This document shows positions 7,363-15,184 of a stretch of DNA of 64,000 nt, in pieces (positions within the stretch are counted from its first letter, which is position 1; every line of letters starts with the position of its first letter). Position numbers and translations under genes: made by a program. Below the pieces are notes generated by a model, which saw nothing but the letters and a program-made list of their open reading frames with translations, did not search any database and was not told the origin of the DNA. The DNA is from Amycolatopsis methanolica 239 (lineage in GTDB: Bacteria; Actinomycetota; Actinomycetes; Mycobacteriales; Pseudonocardiaceae), in NCBI RefSeq assembly GCF_000739085.1, contig NZ_CP009110.1, positions 372,001-436,000 of the forward strand, given 5' to 3'.

Positions 7363-7651
7363 CAGCCGGTGCGCTGGTCGTCGGTCCGCCGCTCCAGGGA
7401 GGAAGTTCGGCGAAGACGTCCAGCGCACCGGCTGCGGGACGCCCGGCCCGGATCGCTCCGGGCCGGGCTCCACGGTGACCCGCCGGCACCGCCCCTCGAC
7501 GTGCCGGCGGGTCATCGCGGCTAGGCGCGCATCGGGCTTCTGCTCGGCGCGGTGAGCGGAAGCTCTCGACACGTGCCCGGTGGGCCCCGGCGTCGCGGGG
7601 GCATCGCGACGCCGGGACCAGCACCCGATCCGGCCAGGCGCGGTTGGCCGG
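7363..7651. repeat. Train of five GC-rich hairpins in the spacer after the yczR-type gene
   Basis: Five non-overlapping inverted repeats follow one another: 15-bp perfect arms CAGCCGGTGCGCTGG (7363-7377) and its complement (7420-7434); 12-bp arms at 7441-7452/7457-7468; 14-bp arms at 7476-7489/7501-7514; 12-bp arms at 7586-7597/7605-7616; and 7-bp arms at 7630-7636/7645-7651. No coding frame is convincing across this 411-bp spacer between convergent genes. It may be a multi-hairpin transcription end or a structured RNA. From 7652 to 7758 nothing else was recognised. Confidence 0.6.
7441..7468 (+). terminator. Strong hairpin, probable terminator of the yczR-type gene
   Basis: GCCCGGCCCGGA pairs perfectly with TCCGGGCCGGGC over 12 bp with the 4-base loop TCGC. 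There is no U-tract, as is common in GC-rich actinobacteria. It may end transcription in both directions between convergent genes. Confidence 0.5.
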
Positions 7652-7758
7652 TCGGGAAGTCTGGGATTCGGCCCTCGGGCGGCAGAGGTGTGCCCCCGGG
7701 TGGACCCGGTAGTTGATCTTGTTGTGGACGCGGGTCGCCTGTGTGAACGGGTTTCGCG

Positions 7759-8553
7759 TCAGTCGGGCGAGGTGGGCGGCAGGCCCGCTACCGTGCCCAT
7801 ACCCACGAAATCGCTGGTCAGCGCTCCCACGATCGGCTGAACCGGGTCGGCGGAGGCACGCGGGCCGAGGACGGCCAGCAGGTCGCGGCCGCTGTTGCCG
7901 TTGTCGTGGGAAACGGTGATGACGACACCGGGATCACCCGGGTCGGTGGGCGCCGGAGCCGGCGGGGCGTTGTCCGCGCGCACCGGGCCCGGGACGTCCT
8001 GGTCCTGAGCCGGCGCCTCTGCGGGCTTGACGGCGGGGGCGTGGGGCGTGACGGCGTGCACCGGCGCGGGGGCCGGTTCGGCGGGCGGCTGCGCGGGAGG
8101 TTCGGCGGGAGCAGGGGGCGCGGGCGCCGGTTCGGTGACGACCGGCTCGCTGTCCACTGTTCCGGTGTCGGCCGGTTCGGACCGCTCGGGTGTCTTGGGG
8201 GTGATCGTCTGAACGGTCTCGTCGACGATTCCGGTGATCGGCTGCGTCGCTTGGTCAGCCGTTTCGGTGACGGTCGTCAGTGCCGATTCCGCCGTATCGG
8301 TGACGGTCGACAGTGTGGTGTTCACCGTGTCGGTGACGACGTCGACGAGCCCGGTCACCGTGCCGAGGAGGTTCGGCTGCTGTTGCGTGGCGACGGTGTC
8401 CGGTTCGAACGGCGCCTCGTCGGCCGCGGCCGACGGCGCGCCGAGTACCGCGGTGAGCAGCCAGCCCGCGAGCACGAATCCGCCCGCGAGCAGCAGCTTG
8501 AGTTCGACCGGAAGTGGTCGCGCGGAGTGGCGCGCGCTGATCGCGTCGCGCAT
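7759..8553 (-). CDS. Hypothetical secreted or membrane-anchored repeat protein
   Basis: About 264 residues from ATG 8551-8553; an earlier in-frame ATG at 8605-8607 would add 18 residues. A basic N-terminus leads into the hydrophobic segment LLLAGGFVLAGWLLTAVLG followed by APSAAADEA, consistent with a signal peptide or anchor. Next comes a Thr/Val/Asp-rich heptad-like stretch (VTDTVNTTLSTVTDTAES and similar), then a Pro/Ala/Glu-rich region, then a short conserved-looking tail with VVITVSHDNGNSGRDLL. No enzymatic motif is visible. This reads as an extracytoplasmic structural or interaction protein. It is divergent from the sigma factor at 8842. Confidence 0.55.
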   Translation of the reverse strand: MRDAISARHSARPLPVELKLLLAGGFVLAGWLLTAVLGAPSAAADEAPFEPDTVATQQQPNLLGTVTGLVDVVTDTVNTTLSTVTDTAESALTTVTETADQATQPITGIVDETVQTITPKTPERSEPADTGTVDSEPVVTEPAPAPPAPAEPPAQPPAEPAPAPVHAVTPHAPAVKPAEAPAQDQDVPGPVRADNAPPAPAPTDPGDPGVVITVSHDNGNSGRDLLAVLGPRASADPVQPIVGALTSDFVGMGTVAGLPPTSPD

Positions 8554-8841
8554 CGCCACCACCACCGTCCACGAACGACTACGGAAAGTTTGTTCCGGCC
8601 TGGTCATCAGGTGTGCTGATCCCAGCCTGATTTCTCCTGCCGGTGGCGAGTGTTTCACCTCGAAAGCGATCGATCCAGCCCCGTACGGCGGAACCCTGAT
8701 TCCGCCTTCCGAGTGTCTGTTGGTTGGGTGATCACGCAACGTGTGCGTAGTTTTACTCAACTTCTCGCCTACCAGCGGTTTTCGGGAGCTTTCGCGCGGG
8801 CTGGGCCATCTGAATCGCGACCGGTGATCGCGAGGGATGCA

Positions 8842-9384
8842 TTGACCGAAATCGAACTGATCGAGTTGCTGGCCCGGGCGTGGCGCGGCGACCAGAGTGC
8901 CTGGTCCGCGCTGGTGCGCGGATTGTCGGTGGTGGTTCTGCGCGTGGCGCGGGCGCACCGGCTCGGTGACGCCGACGCGTTCGACGTCTGTCAGAACACG
9001 TGGGTGTCGCTGGCGCAGCTGAAGGAGCTGCGGGAGCCGGCCCGCCTACCCGGCTGGCTGGCGACGACGGCCCGGCGGCAGGCGCTGAGGGTGCTGGAGT
9101 CGAGGCGGCGGGAGATCCCGGCGGAGTGCGACAGCGCCGAGGAGCTCACCCCGGAGCGCCAAGTGCTGACCACCGAGCGGGACGCGCTGCTGCACCAGGC
9201 GGTGGCCCAGCTACCGGCCCTCCAGAGGCGCCTGGTGGAACTCCTGATGCAAGACCCACCCGCCACGCACGCCGAAATAGCCGCCGAGTTGGGCATCGCG
9301 ATCGGCAGCGTCGGCCCGACCCGCCGCCGGGCCCTCGACCGCCTCCGCCGCTACCTGGAATCCCACGGCTACGACCACGCCTGA
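8842..9384 (+). CDS. ECF-type RNA polymerase sigma factor
   Basis: About 180 residues. Region 2 shows ELLARAWRGDQSAWSALV and ADAFDVCQNTWVSL, with LPGWLATTARRQALRVL (region 2.4). Region 4 near the end shows LPALQRRLVELLM followed by the HTH HAEIAAELGIAIGSVGPTRRRAL. TTG 8842 is chosen because it follows GAGGG and gives the usual MTE-x-E-L start; GTG 8824 is an alternative. No anti-sigma gene is adjacent in the same orientation. The 288 bp upstream toward the divergent secreted protein hold its promoter and a short inverted repeat, ACGCA/TGCGT, at 8734-8748. Confidence 0.75.
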   Translation: MTEIELIELLARAWRGDQSAWSALVRGLSVVVLRVARAHRLGDADAFDVCQNTWVSLAQLKELREPARLPGWLATTARRQALRVLESRRREIPAECDSAEELTPERQVLTTERDALLHQAVAQLPALQRRLVELLMQDPPATHAEIAAELGIAIGSVGPTRRRALDRLRRYLESHGYDHA

Positions 9385-10090
9385 GCCTGCCCGGTGGGCC
9401 CGGCGGCGCACGGACTCCGGCCGGTCGGCCCGGAGTCCAGCGTTCCGTTCTCCGGGTCGGCCGGCTCGCCGGTGCTCTGGCTCGACTGGCAATTCCAGCA
9501 CTTCAGGTGCGGCGCTCCGACCCGACGCTGCGCCGTTGCGGCGTGTTGGCTCTCCGGCCCTGGCCGCTGCGGCCTGTCGGCGTTCGGTTCTGGGGCTGAG
9601 GCGTGTCGGTGTGCGGGTTCTGGGTGCTGCGGGTTGTCGGCGTTCCGGCCCTGGCCACTGTGGCCTGTCGGCGTTCCGGCTCTCGGCGGCCTCTCGGCTC
9701 TTCGCGCTCTGGCCTCCCGGCACGGCAGCCTTCCGGTTCCCGGCAGTCCGGGTCTCGGCGTCTCGGCGTGTTGGCGTTCCGGCCCTGGCCACTGTGGCCT
9801 GTCGGCGTTCCGGCTCTCGGCGGCCTCTCGGCTCTTCGCGCTCTGGCCTCCCGGCACAGCAACGTTCCGGTTCCCGGCAGTCCGGTCTCGGCGTTGTGGC
9901 CCTCCGGCCGCGACCTGCCGGCATTGCGGCGCTGTGCGGCCTCCCGGCGCTCCGGCGCTATGGCCTCCCGGCCCCGGGTGCGAGGTCGGGAGGCGTATCC
10001 ACGAGCCGGCCGCGACCTCGCGATGCACCTACCCGCGATCGCGCCCGGGCTCGGCTTTCGCGCCGATGCGCCGCCTCCGTTCCACCGGAC
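9385..10090. repeat. Degenerate GC-rich minisatellite spacer with a 134-bp tandem duplication
   Basis: No gene is supported here. The sequence is built of recurring words such as TGTCGGCGTTCCGG (starting near 9575, 9635, 9666, 9769 and 9800, often 31 bp apart). A roughly 120-bp block at 9639-9760 recurs at 9773-9893 with an offset of 134 bp and only a few mismatches and one indel. Long open frames cross it in several directions, as expected for GC-rich repeats, but none resembles a protein. The array fills the gap between the sigma factor and the aminotransferase. Confidence 0.7.
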
Positions 10091-10095
10091 CGTGG

Positions 10096-11262
10096 TCAGG
10101 CCAGTTTGTGCAGTCGCTCGATCGCCTCGTCGAGCACCTCGTCCCGCTTGCAGAACGCGAACCTCAGCACGTGCCGCCACTCCGCCGGGTTGTCGGTGAA
10201 CACGCTCACCGGCACGGCCGCCACCCCGACCCGCTCTGGCAGTTGCCACGCCAGTTCGGCGGCGTCCGTGAAGCCCAGCGGCCGCACGTCCGCGCACACG
10301 AAGTACGTACCCAGGCTCGGCCGCACCACGAAGCCCGCCGCCGCGAGGCCCGTCGACAACCGGTCGCGCTTGGCCGCCAGCGAGGTCCGCAGCGACTCCA
10401 CCCACGGCAGTTCGTGGTCGAGCGCGTGCGCGACGGCCGGCTGCAGCGGCCCGCCGGACACGAACGTCATGAACTGCTTCGCCGCCCGCACCGCCCCCAC
10501 CAGTTCCGGGCTGCTGCACACCCAGCCGATCTTCCAACCGGTGCAGTTGAACGTCTTGCCCGCGCTGGAGACCGACACCGTCCGGTCGCGCATCCCCGGG
10601 AACGCAGCCAGCGGCACGTGCTCGGCGTCGTCGAAGACCAGGTGCTCGTACACCTCGTCGGTGACCGCGATCAGGTCGCGTTCGTGGCACAGGTCGGCGA
10701 TCGCCGACAGTTCCTCGCGCGTGAACACGGTTCCCGTGGGGTTGTGCGGCGAATTCACCAGGATCGCCCGCGTCGCCGGGGTCACCGCGGCCCGCAGCGC
10801 GTCCAGATCGAGCGCGAACCGCCCGTCCGCCCCCTCGACCAGCGAGACCACCCGCCGGGTCGCTCCCGCCATCGCGACCGCCGCCGCATACGAGTCGTAG
10901 TACGGCTCGATCACGATGACCTCGTCGCCGGGTTCGGTCAGCGCAAGCAGCGCTGCGGAGATGGCTTCGGTGGCACCGGCGGTGACGAGGATCTCGTTGT
11001 CCGGGTCGTAGGACAGCCCGTAGCGGGCCCGGTGACGCGCGATCGCCGCCCGCAGCTCCGGGCGCCCTGGTCCCGGCGGGTACTGGTTGGCGCCGCCGAA
11101 CAGCGCGTTCTTCGCGGCGTCGAGCATTCCGGATGGTCCGTCGGTGTCCGGGAAGCCCTGGCCGAGGTTGACCGCTTCGGTGCGCACGGCGAGTGCGGTC
11201 ATCTCCGCGAAGATGGTCGACGTGAACGGCCGGAGCCGGGGGACGAGAGCTGGTTCGCGCAT
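10096..11262 (-). CDS. Class I/II PLP-dependent aminotransferase
   Basis: A 388-residue fold-type I aminotransferase: NLGQGFPDTDGP at the N-terminus, VNSPHNPTGTVF (PLP-binding Asn), VTDEVYEHLVFD (PLP-binding Asp and Tyr) and VSSAGKTFNCTGWKIGW containing the Schiff-base Lys. This pattern matches the kynurenine/methionine aminotransferase and actinobacterial DapC (N-succinyldiaminopimelate aminotransferase) group; M. tuberculosis Rv0858c is the closest type known to me. Context gives no pathway clue, so the substrate is left open. It is divergent from the DUF445 gene with only 29 bp between. Confidence 0.82.
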   Translation of the reverse strand: MREPALVPRLRPFTSTIFAEMTALAVRTEAVNLGQGFPDTDGPSGMLDAAKNALFGGANQYPPGPGRPELRAAIARHRARYGLSYDPDNEILVTAGATEAISAALLALTEPGDEVIVIEPYYDSYAAAVAMAGATRRVVSLVEGADGRFALDLDALRAAVTPATRAILVNSPHNPTGTVFTREELSAIADLCHERDLIAVTDEVYEHLVFDDAEHVPLAAFPGMRDRTVSVSSAGKTFNCTGWKIGWVCSSPELVGAVRAAKQFMTFVSGGPLQPAVAHALDHELPWVESLRTSLAAKRDRLSTGLAAAGFVVRPSLGTYFVCADVRPLGFTDAAELAWQLPERVGVAAVPVSVFTDNPAEWRHVLRFAFCKRDEVLDEAIERLHKLA

Positions 11263-11291
11263 AATGGCCGATCCTCACGGACAATGGGGTC

Positions 11292-12578
11292 GTGGAGCAA
11301 CTGACCCCCGCTGACATCGGCCTTCCCCCGGTCCCGGACCAGGAGGGCAAGCGGCGGGCGCTGCGCCGGATGAAGCTGGTGGCGCTCGCCTTCCTGCTCG
11401 GCGCGACCGTGATCTTCCTGTTGACGACGTGGGCGCAGTCGGCAGGCTGGCCGGGCTGGGTCGGCTACGTGCGGGCCGCCGCCGAGGCCGGCATGGTCGG
11501 CGCGCTGGCCGACTGGTTCGCCGTCACCGCGCTGTTCCGGCGACCGCTCGGCCTGCCGATCCCGCACACGGCGATCATCCCCAGCAAGAAGAACATGATC
11601 GGCAGCAGCCTCGGCGAGTTCGTGGGCACGAACTTCCTGTCCGAGCAGGTGGTCCGCGACAAGCTGCAGCGCGTCCAGGTCTCCCGGCGGTTCGGCGAGT
11701 GGCTGGCCAAGCCGGAGAACGCCGAGCGGGTCACGTCCGAACTCGCCACCGTCGTGCGGGGTGTCGTGACGGTGCTCAAGGACGAGGACGTGCAGGCCGT
11801 CATGGAGCAGGCGGTGGTGCGGCGGGTCGTCGAGCAGCCGTGGGGCCCGCCGCTGGGCAAGCTGCTGGAACAGGTCTTCGCCGACGGCGCGCACTACAAG
11901 CTCGTGGACCTGATGTGCGACCGCGCGTACGAGTGGGTGCGCGACAACCACGCGACCGTGCTGCGCGTGGTTTCCGACCGCGCCCCGAGCTGGTCGCCCA
12001 AGTTCGTCGACGCGATGCTGGCCGACAAGGTCTACGGCGAGGTCCTGTCGTTCGCCTGGGCCGTGAAGACCGACGTCAACCACCCGATGCGCTTGGCCCT
12101 GGACAAGTTCCTCGGCGAGTTCGCCCAGGACCTGCAGAACGACGCGGAGACCATGGCCCGCGCCGAGCAGGTCAAGCAGCAGATCCTCGACCACCCCGAC
12201 GTGCAGAAGCTGATCGGATCGGCGTGGAGCACCGCGAAGGGCATGCTGCTTAACGCGGCCGAGGACCCGTCGAGCGAGTTGCGCCGCCGGGTCCGCGAGG
12301 GCCTGCGGAACCTGGGTGAGCGACTGGTGTCCGACGAGGGCCTAGGCGGCAAGGTGGACGGTTGGGTCCAGGGCGCCGCCGCCTACGTGGTGCGCAACTA
12401 CTCCACCGAGATCACCACGATCATCACCGACACCGTCGAGCGCTGGGACGCGGAGGAGACCTCGCGAAAGGTCGAGCTGCAGGTCGGCCGGGACCTCCAG
12501 TTCATCCGCATCAACGGCACCGTGGTCGGCGCGCTCGCCGGCCTGGTGATCTACACCGTGGCCCAGCTGCTGTTCTGA
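11292..12578 (+). CDS. DUF445 membrane-associated protein
   Basis: A 428-residue protein. One transmembrane helix near the N-terminus (LVALAFLLGATVIFLLTTWA) precedes AAAEAGMVGALADWFAVTALFRRPLGLPIPHTAIIP, the hallmark of DUF445. A long helical middle follows, with a final helix VVGALAGLVIYTVAQLLF at the C-terminus. Function is unknown. The GTG start lies shortly after the divergent aminotransferase start. Confidence 0.82.
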   Translation: MEQLTPADIGLPPVPDQEGKRRALRRMKLVALAFLLGATVIFLLTTWAQSAGWPGWVGYVRAAAEAGMVGALADWFAVTALFRRPLGLPIPHTAIIPSKKNMIGSSLGEFVGTNFLSEQVVRDKLQRVQVSRRFGEWLAKPENAERVTSELATVVRGVVTVLKDEDVQAVMEQAVVRRVVEQPWGPPLGKLLEQVFADGAHYKLVDLMCDRAYEWVRDNHATVLRVVSDRAPSWSPKFVDAMLADKVYGEVLSFAWAVKTDVNHPMRLALDKFLGEFAQDLQNDAETMARAEQVKQQILDHPDVQKLIGSAWSTAKGMLLNAAEDPSSELRRRVREGLRNLGERLVSDEGLGGKVDGWVQGAAAYVVRNYSTEITTIITDTVERWDAEETSRKVELQVGRDLQFIRINGTVVGALAGLVIYTVAQLLF

Positions 12579-12813
12579 CCCACCGCGGGCCTGCGGCTCC
12601 GCCGCACGCTCACGCGTGACGCTGACCAACGCGGCCGCCTGACGTGCAGGCGGAACCGAGCGGGCAGGCGCCCTGGCGGTGAGCCCGCCGGGCAACAGGC
12701 ACCCTGACGGTGGTCGTCGAGCGGAAGGCGCCTTGAGCGCCACGCGGCGTTGATCAGCAGCGCCCCGATCACCAGGTGAAGTCCGCCGATGCCCTGAACT
12801 GCGCCTTTCCGGG

Positions 12814-12857
12814 TTGTCCACAGGTGGACCAGTTGTCCACAGGTGTGCTGTGGGTAA
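12814..12857. promoter_or_regulatory. Cluster of DnaA boxes
   Basis: Two perfect actinobacterial DnaA boxes TTGTCCACA (12814-12822 and 12833-12841) lie in the same orientation 19 bp apart, followed by an inverted near-box TGTGGGTAA (12849-12857; TTACCCACA on the other strand). They lie just past the 3' end of a CGNR gene, far from any dnaA or dnaN. Such clusters can titrate or regulate DnaA. GTCCAC-AG-GTGGAC inside box 1 is also a palindrome, so an operator cannot be excluded. The rest of the 292-bp spacer from 12579 holds nothing recognised. Confidence 0.5.
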
Positions 12858-12870
12858 CTCCATCGGGTGT

Positions 12871-13326
12871 TCAGGCCCGGCGCTGGCGCCAGCTGCGCGC
12901 CTTCTCCCGGTTGCCACACACCTGCATCGAGCACCAGGTGCGTGAGCGGTTGCGGGACTCGTCGTAGAACGCCCAGCGGCAGTCGTCCGCCGGGCAGATC
13001 TTCACCCGCGCCCACTGCCCGAGCACCGCCAACCTGGCCGCCGCGGCCATCACGGCACCGACCGCGTCGCGCGTGACCAGAGCCGGCCCACCGGGTGCCA
13101 GTTCGATCGTGACCGGCACCGCCAGTGGCGACGGGTCCACGGTGTCGCCGACCGCAGCACGCAGGGTTGTGCGGGCGGACCGCGCCGCGGACACCGGGCC
13201 TGCTTCCAGCCCGCGCTCATGACTCCAGGCGCGCCAGTTGACTGCGTTCGTGAGCACATCAGTGTCGTCCTCCACGTCGAGGGTGTTGAGGAAATCCACC
13301 ACGAGGGACACGTCCGTCGAACTCAC
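12871..13326 (-). CDS. CGNR zinc-finger regulator with ABATE domain
   Basis: About 151 residues from GTG 13324-13326. The ABATE part begins LVVDFLNTLDVEDDTDVL. The C-terminal finger has ICPADDC and CSMQVC followed by GNR. A TACACT -10-like box lies six bases before this GTG, suggesting a leaderless transcript. An in-frame ATG at 13375-13377 would add 17 residues but sits one base after its AGGAG, too close for normal initiation. It is divergent from a VOC-family gene and may regulate it, mirroring the CGNR/hydrolase pair at 1 kb. Confidence 0.8.
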   Translation of the reverse strand: MSSTDVSLVVDFLNTLDVEDDTDVLTNAVNWRAWSHERGLEAGPVSAARSARTTLRAAVGDTVDPSPLAVPVTIELAPGGPALVTRDAVGAVMAAAARLAVLGQWARVKICPADDCRWAFYDESRNRSRTWCSMQVCGNREKARSWRQRRA

Positions 13327-13430
13327 GTCACCAGTGTAAGCCGGACGGTGGTTGCGGAAGTGTCGCGTAACTTGCATACTCCTTTCACCGGTTATTCGCC
13401 TGCTGGTCTTCGAGTGCTGGGAGGAATCGC

Positions 13431-13790
13431 ATGGGTGCCGTTCCGAAACTGGGCGCGATCGTTCTCGACTGCCCGGATCCGGTGGAACTGGCCGGGTTCT
13501 ACGCGCGGTTGCTGGACCTGCCGCAGCCGGAAGCGGACGACGACAGCTGGGTGGATCTCGACGGTTTGGACGGAGTCCGAGTCTCCTTCCAGCGCGTCGA
13601 GTCCTACCGTGCGCCCGAGTGGCCGGGGCAGGATGTTCCGCAGCAGCTTCACCTCGACCTGGACGTCGCAGATCTCGAAGCGGCTCACAGTCGCGCCTTG
13701 TCGCTGGGTGCAAAAATGCTCGACCAGGCGTCGACGTTCCGGGTCTACGCCGATCCGGCCGGTCACCCGTTCTGTCTCTGTGCTTGCTGA
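13431..13790 (+). CDS. VOC-family (glyoxalase-like) protein
   Basis: A 119-residue protein with paired beta-alpha-beta-beta-beta modules: LGAIVLDCPDPVELAGFYARLL at the start, QQLHLDLDVADLEAAHSRALSLGAK in the middle and RVYADPAGHPFCL at the end. This is the pattern of actinobacterial glyoxalase-like/VOC proteins, which include dioxygenases, isomerases and antibiotic-binding proteins; the substrate is not predictable. GGAGG seven bases before the ATG fixes the start. From 13791 to 13936 nothing else is seen. Confidence 0.78.
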   Translation: MGAVPKLGAIVLDCPDPVELAGFYARLLDLPQPEADDDSWVDLDGLDGVRVSFQRVESYRAPEWPGQDVPQQLHLDLDVADLEAAHSRALSLGAKMLDQASTFRVYADPAGHPFCLCAC

Positions 13791-13936
13791 CCTCCTGGAA
13801 TATCTAGTCGAGGGGTTCTGTTGGACCGGGTGGCCGATCCGGTCCGTGTCCCCCGAGCCTCACCTCATCGCCGTCACGGAACACCAGTCCGGCTGGAGCC
13901 GTGTCGCGTCTTCCCCCTCACGCTAGGGGTTCTTGC

Positions 13937-13981
13937 TACACACGGAGTGTATAGACAGTGACTGTACACCGTGTGTATAGT
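13937..13981 (+). promoter_or_regulatory. PadR-type operators and leaderless promoter of the ABC exporter operon
   Basis: TACACACGG (13937-13945) and CCGTGTGTA (13969-13977) form a 9-bp perfect inverted repeat; smaller TACAC/GTGTA palindromes occur at 13937-13951 and 13965-13977. A -35 TAGACA (13952-13957), an 18-bp spacer and a -10 TATAGT (13976-13981) precede the ATG at 13989, giving a leaderless mRNA. The repeats overlap the promoter, so the PadR protein encoded first in the operon is predicted to repress it. Confidence 0.65.
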
Positions 13982-13988
13982 CCTGTCC

Positions 13989-14513
13989 ATGGCGATCGGA
14001 CAAACACTTCTCGGCCTGCTTGAGTCGGGCCCGTGCCACGGCTACGAGCTCAAACGCGCCTACGACGAGCGTTTCGGGCACGACCGGCCGCTGCACTACG
14101 GGCAGGTGTACGCCACGCTGGCGCGTCTGCTCCGCAACGGCCTGGTGACCGAGAGCGGGGTCGAGCCGGGCGGTGGTCCGGAGCGCAAGAGCTACGCGAT
14201 CACCGATGCCGGGATCACCGACGTCGAGCAGTGGCTGAGCACTCCGGAGAAGCCGGAGGCGTATCTGCAGAACACCCTGTACACCAAGGTCGTGCTCGCG
14301 TTGATGTCCGGCCGGGACGCGGCGACGGTGCTCGACACCCAGCGCGCCGCGCACCTGAAGGTCATGCGCGAGCTGACCCGCCGCAAGACCGAGGGCGACC
14401 TCGCGGACGCGCTGATCTGCGACCACGCGCTGTTCCACCTGGAAGCAGATTTGCGTTGGCTCGAACTGACCGCGGCCCGTCTCGACGAGCTCGCCCGGCA
14501 GGTGCGGGCATGA
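13989..14513 (+). CDS. PadR-family transcriptional regulator
   Basis: A 174-residue protein. The winged helix spans about residues 1-80: IGQTLLGLLESGPCHGYELKRAYDERFG, then HYGQVYATLARLLRNGLV and KSYAITDAG. A C-terminal helical dimerisation region (about 95-170) follows. PadR proteins often repress adjacent multidrug-type ABC exporters and are released by the transported compound. Its TGA overlaps the ATG of the ABC ATPase (ATGA), so the three genes are one operon. Confidence 0.87.
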   Translation: MAIGQTLLGLLESGPCHGYELKRAYDERFGHDRPLHYGQVYATLARLLRNGLVTESGVEPGGGPERKSYAITDAGITDVEQWLSTPEKPEAYLQNTLYTKVVLALMSGRDAATVLDTQRAAHLKVMRELTRRKTEGDLADALICDHALFHLEADLRWLELTAARLDELARQVRA

Positions 14514-15184
14514 GCCTGCTCAGCGCTGCCGGGCTGCGCAAGTCCTTCGGGCCTACCGAGGCGCTGCGGGGCGCCGACTTCGAGATCGACGCGGGGGAGA
14601 TCGTCGCGGTGATGGGGCCGTCCGGGTCCGGCAAGTCCACGCTCCTGCACTGTCTGGCCGGGATCATGCCGCCGGACGACGGCCGGGTCGTTTACCGCGA
14701 GCGCGACCTCGCGAGCCTGTCCGACGCAGACCGGTCTTCGTTGCGCCGCAGCGAGTTCGGGTTTCTCTTCCAGTTCGGGCAGCTCGTTCCCGAGCTGTCG
14801 TGCTTGGAGAACGTCGCGCTACCGCTGCGCCTGGGCGGGACGAAGCGCAAGCCGGCCGAGGCGTCGGCGCGAACGGCTCTCGACCGGTTCGAGCTTGGTG
14901 ACCTCGCCGGAAAGCGGCCCGGTGAGGTGTCCGGCGGCCAGGGGCAGCGGGTGGCGATCGCGCGGGCCTTGATCACCACGCCGAAGGTCGTTTTCGCCGA
15001 CGAGCCCACGGGAGCGCTGGACTCCCTCAACGGCGAACGCGTGATGCGCCTGCTCGTGGCGGCGGCGAAGGAGCTGAGCACCGCGGTAGTGCTGGTCACG
15101 CACGACGTGCGGGTCGCGGCGTACTCCGACCGCGAGGTCATCGTCCGGGACGGCCGGACACCGGAGCGGGTGGCCGTTCCGTGA
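14510..15184 (+). CDS. ABC transporter ATP-binding protein (MacB/LolD-like)
   Basis: A 224-residue nucleotide-binding subunit: Walker A GPSGSGKST at residues 36-44, signature VSGGQGQRVAIARAL, Walker B VVFADEPTGALDS and a switch His in VLVTHD. The architecture matches ATPases that pair with FtsX-like permeases in MacB/LolCDE-type exporters. It overlaps the PadR gene upstream by 4 bp and the permease gene downstream by 4 bp (GTGA). Confidence 0.9.
   Translation: MSLLSAAGLRKSFGPTEALRGADFEIDAGEIVAVMGPSGSGKSTLLHCLAGIMPPDDGRVVYRERDLASLSDADRSSLRRSEFGFLFQFGQLVPELSCLENVALPLRLGGTKRKPAEASARTALDRFELGDLAGKRPGEVSGGQGQRVAIARALITTPKVVFADEPTGALDSLNGERVMRLLVAAAKELSTAVVLVTHDVRVAAYSDREVIVRDGRTPERVAVP

Noticed and set aside
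5860..7572. A 570-codon minus-strand frame over the MocR-type regulator.
   Set aside because: The plus-strand protein has full HTH and aminotransferase motifs; the antisense frame has none.
9385..10090. Possible CRISPR array.
   Set aside because: Repeats are degenerate, adjoin without unique spacers of constant length, and no cas gene is present.
9503..11350. A long minus-strand frame joining the repeat spacer and the aminotransferase region in another frame.
   Set aside because: It reads as Arg/Gly/Ala-rich noise and contradicts the aminotransferase frame; the repetitive part reflects the DNA repeats.
12814..12857. The DnaA boxes as a chromosomal origin.
   Set aside because: Only three boxes, no AT-rich unwinding region, and no dnaA, dnaN, recF, rnpA or rpmH nearby.
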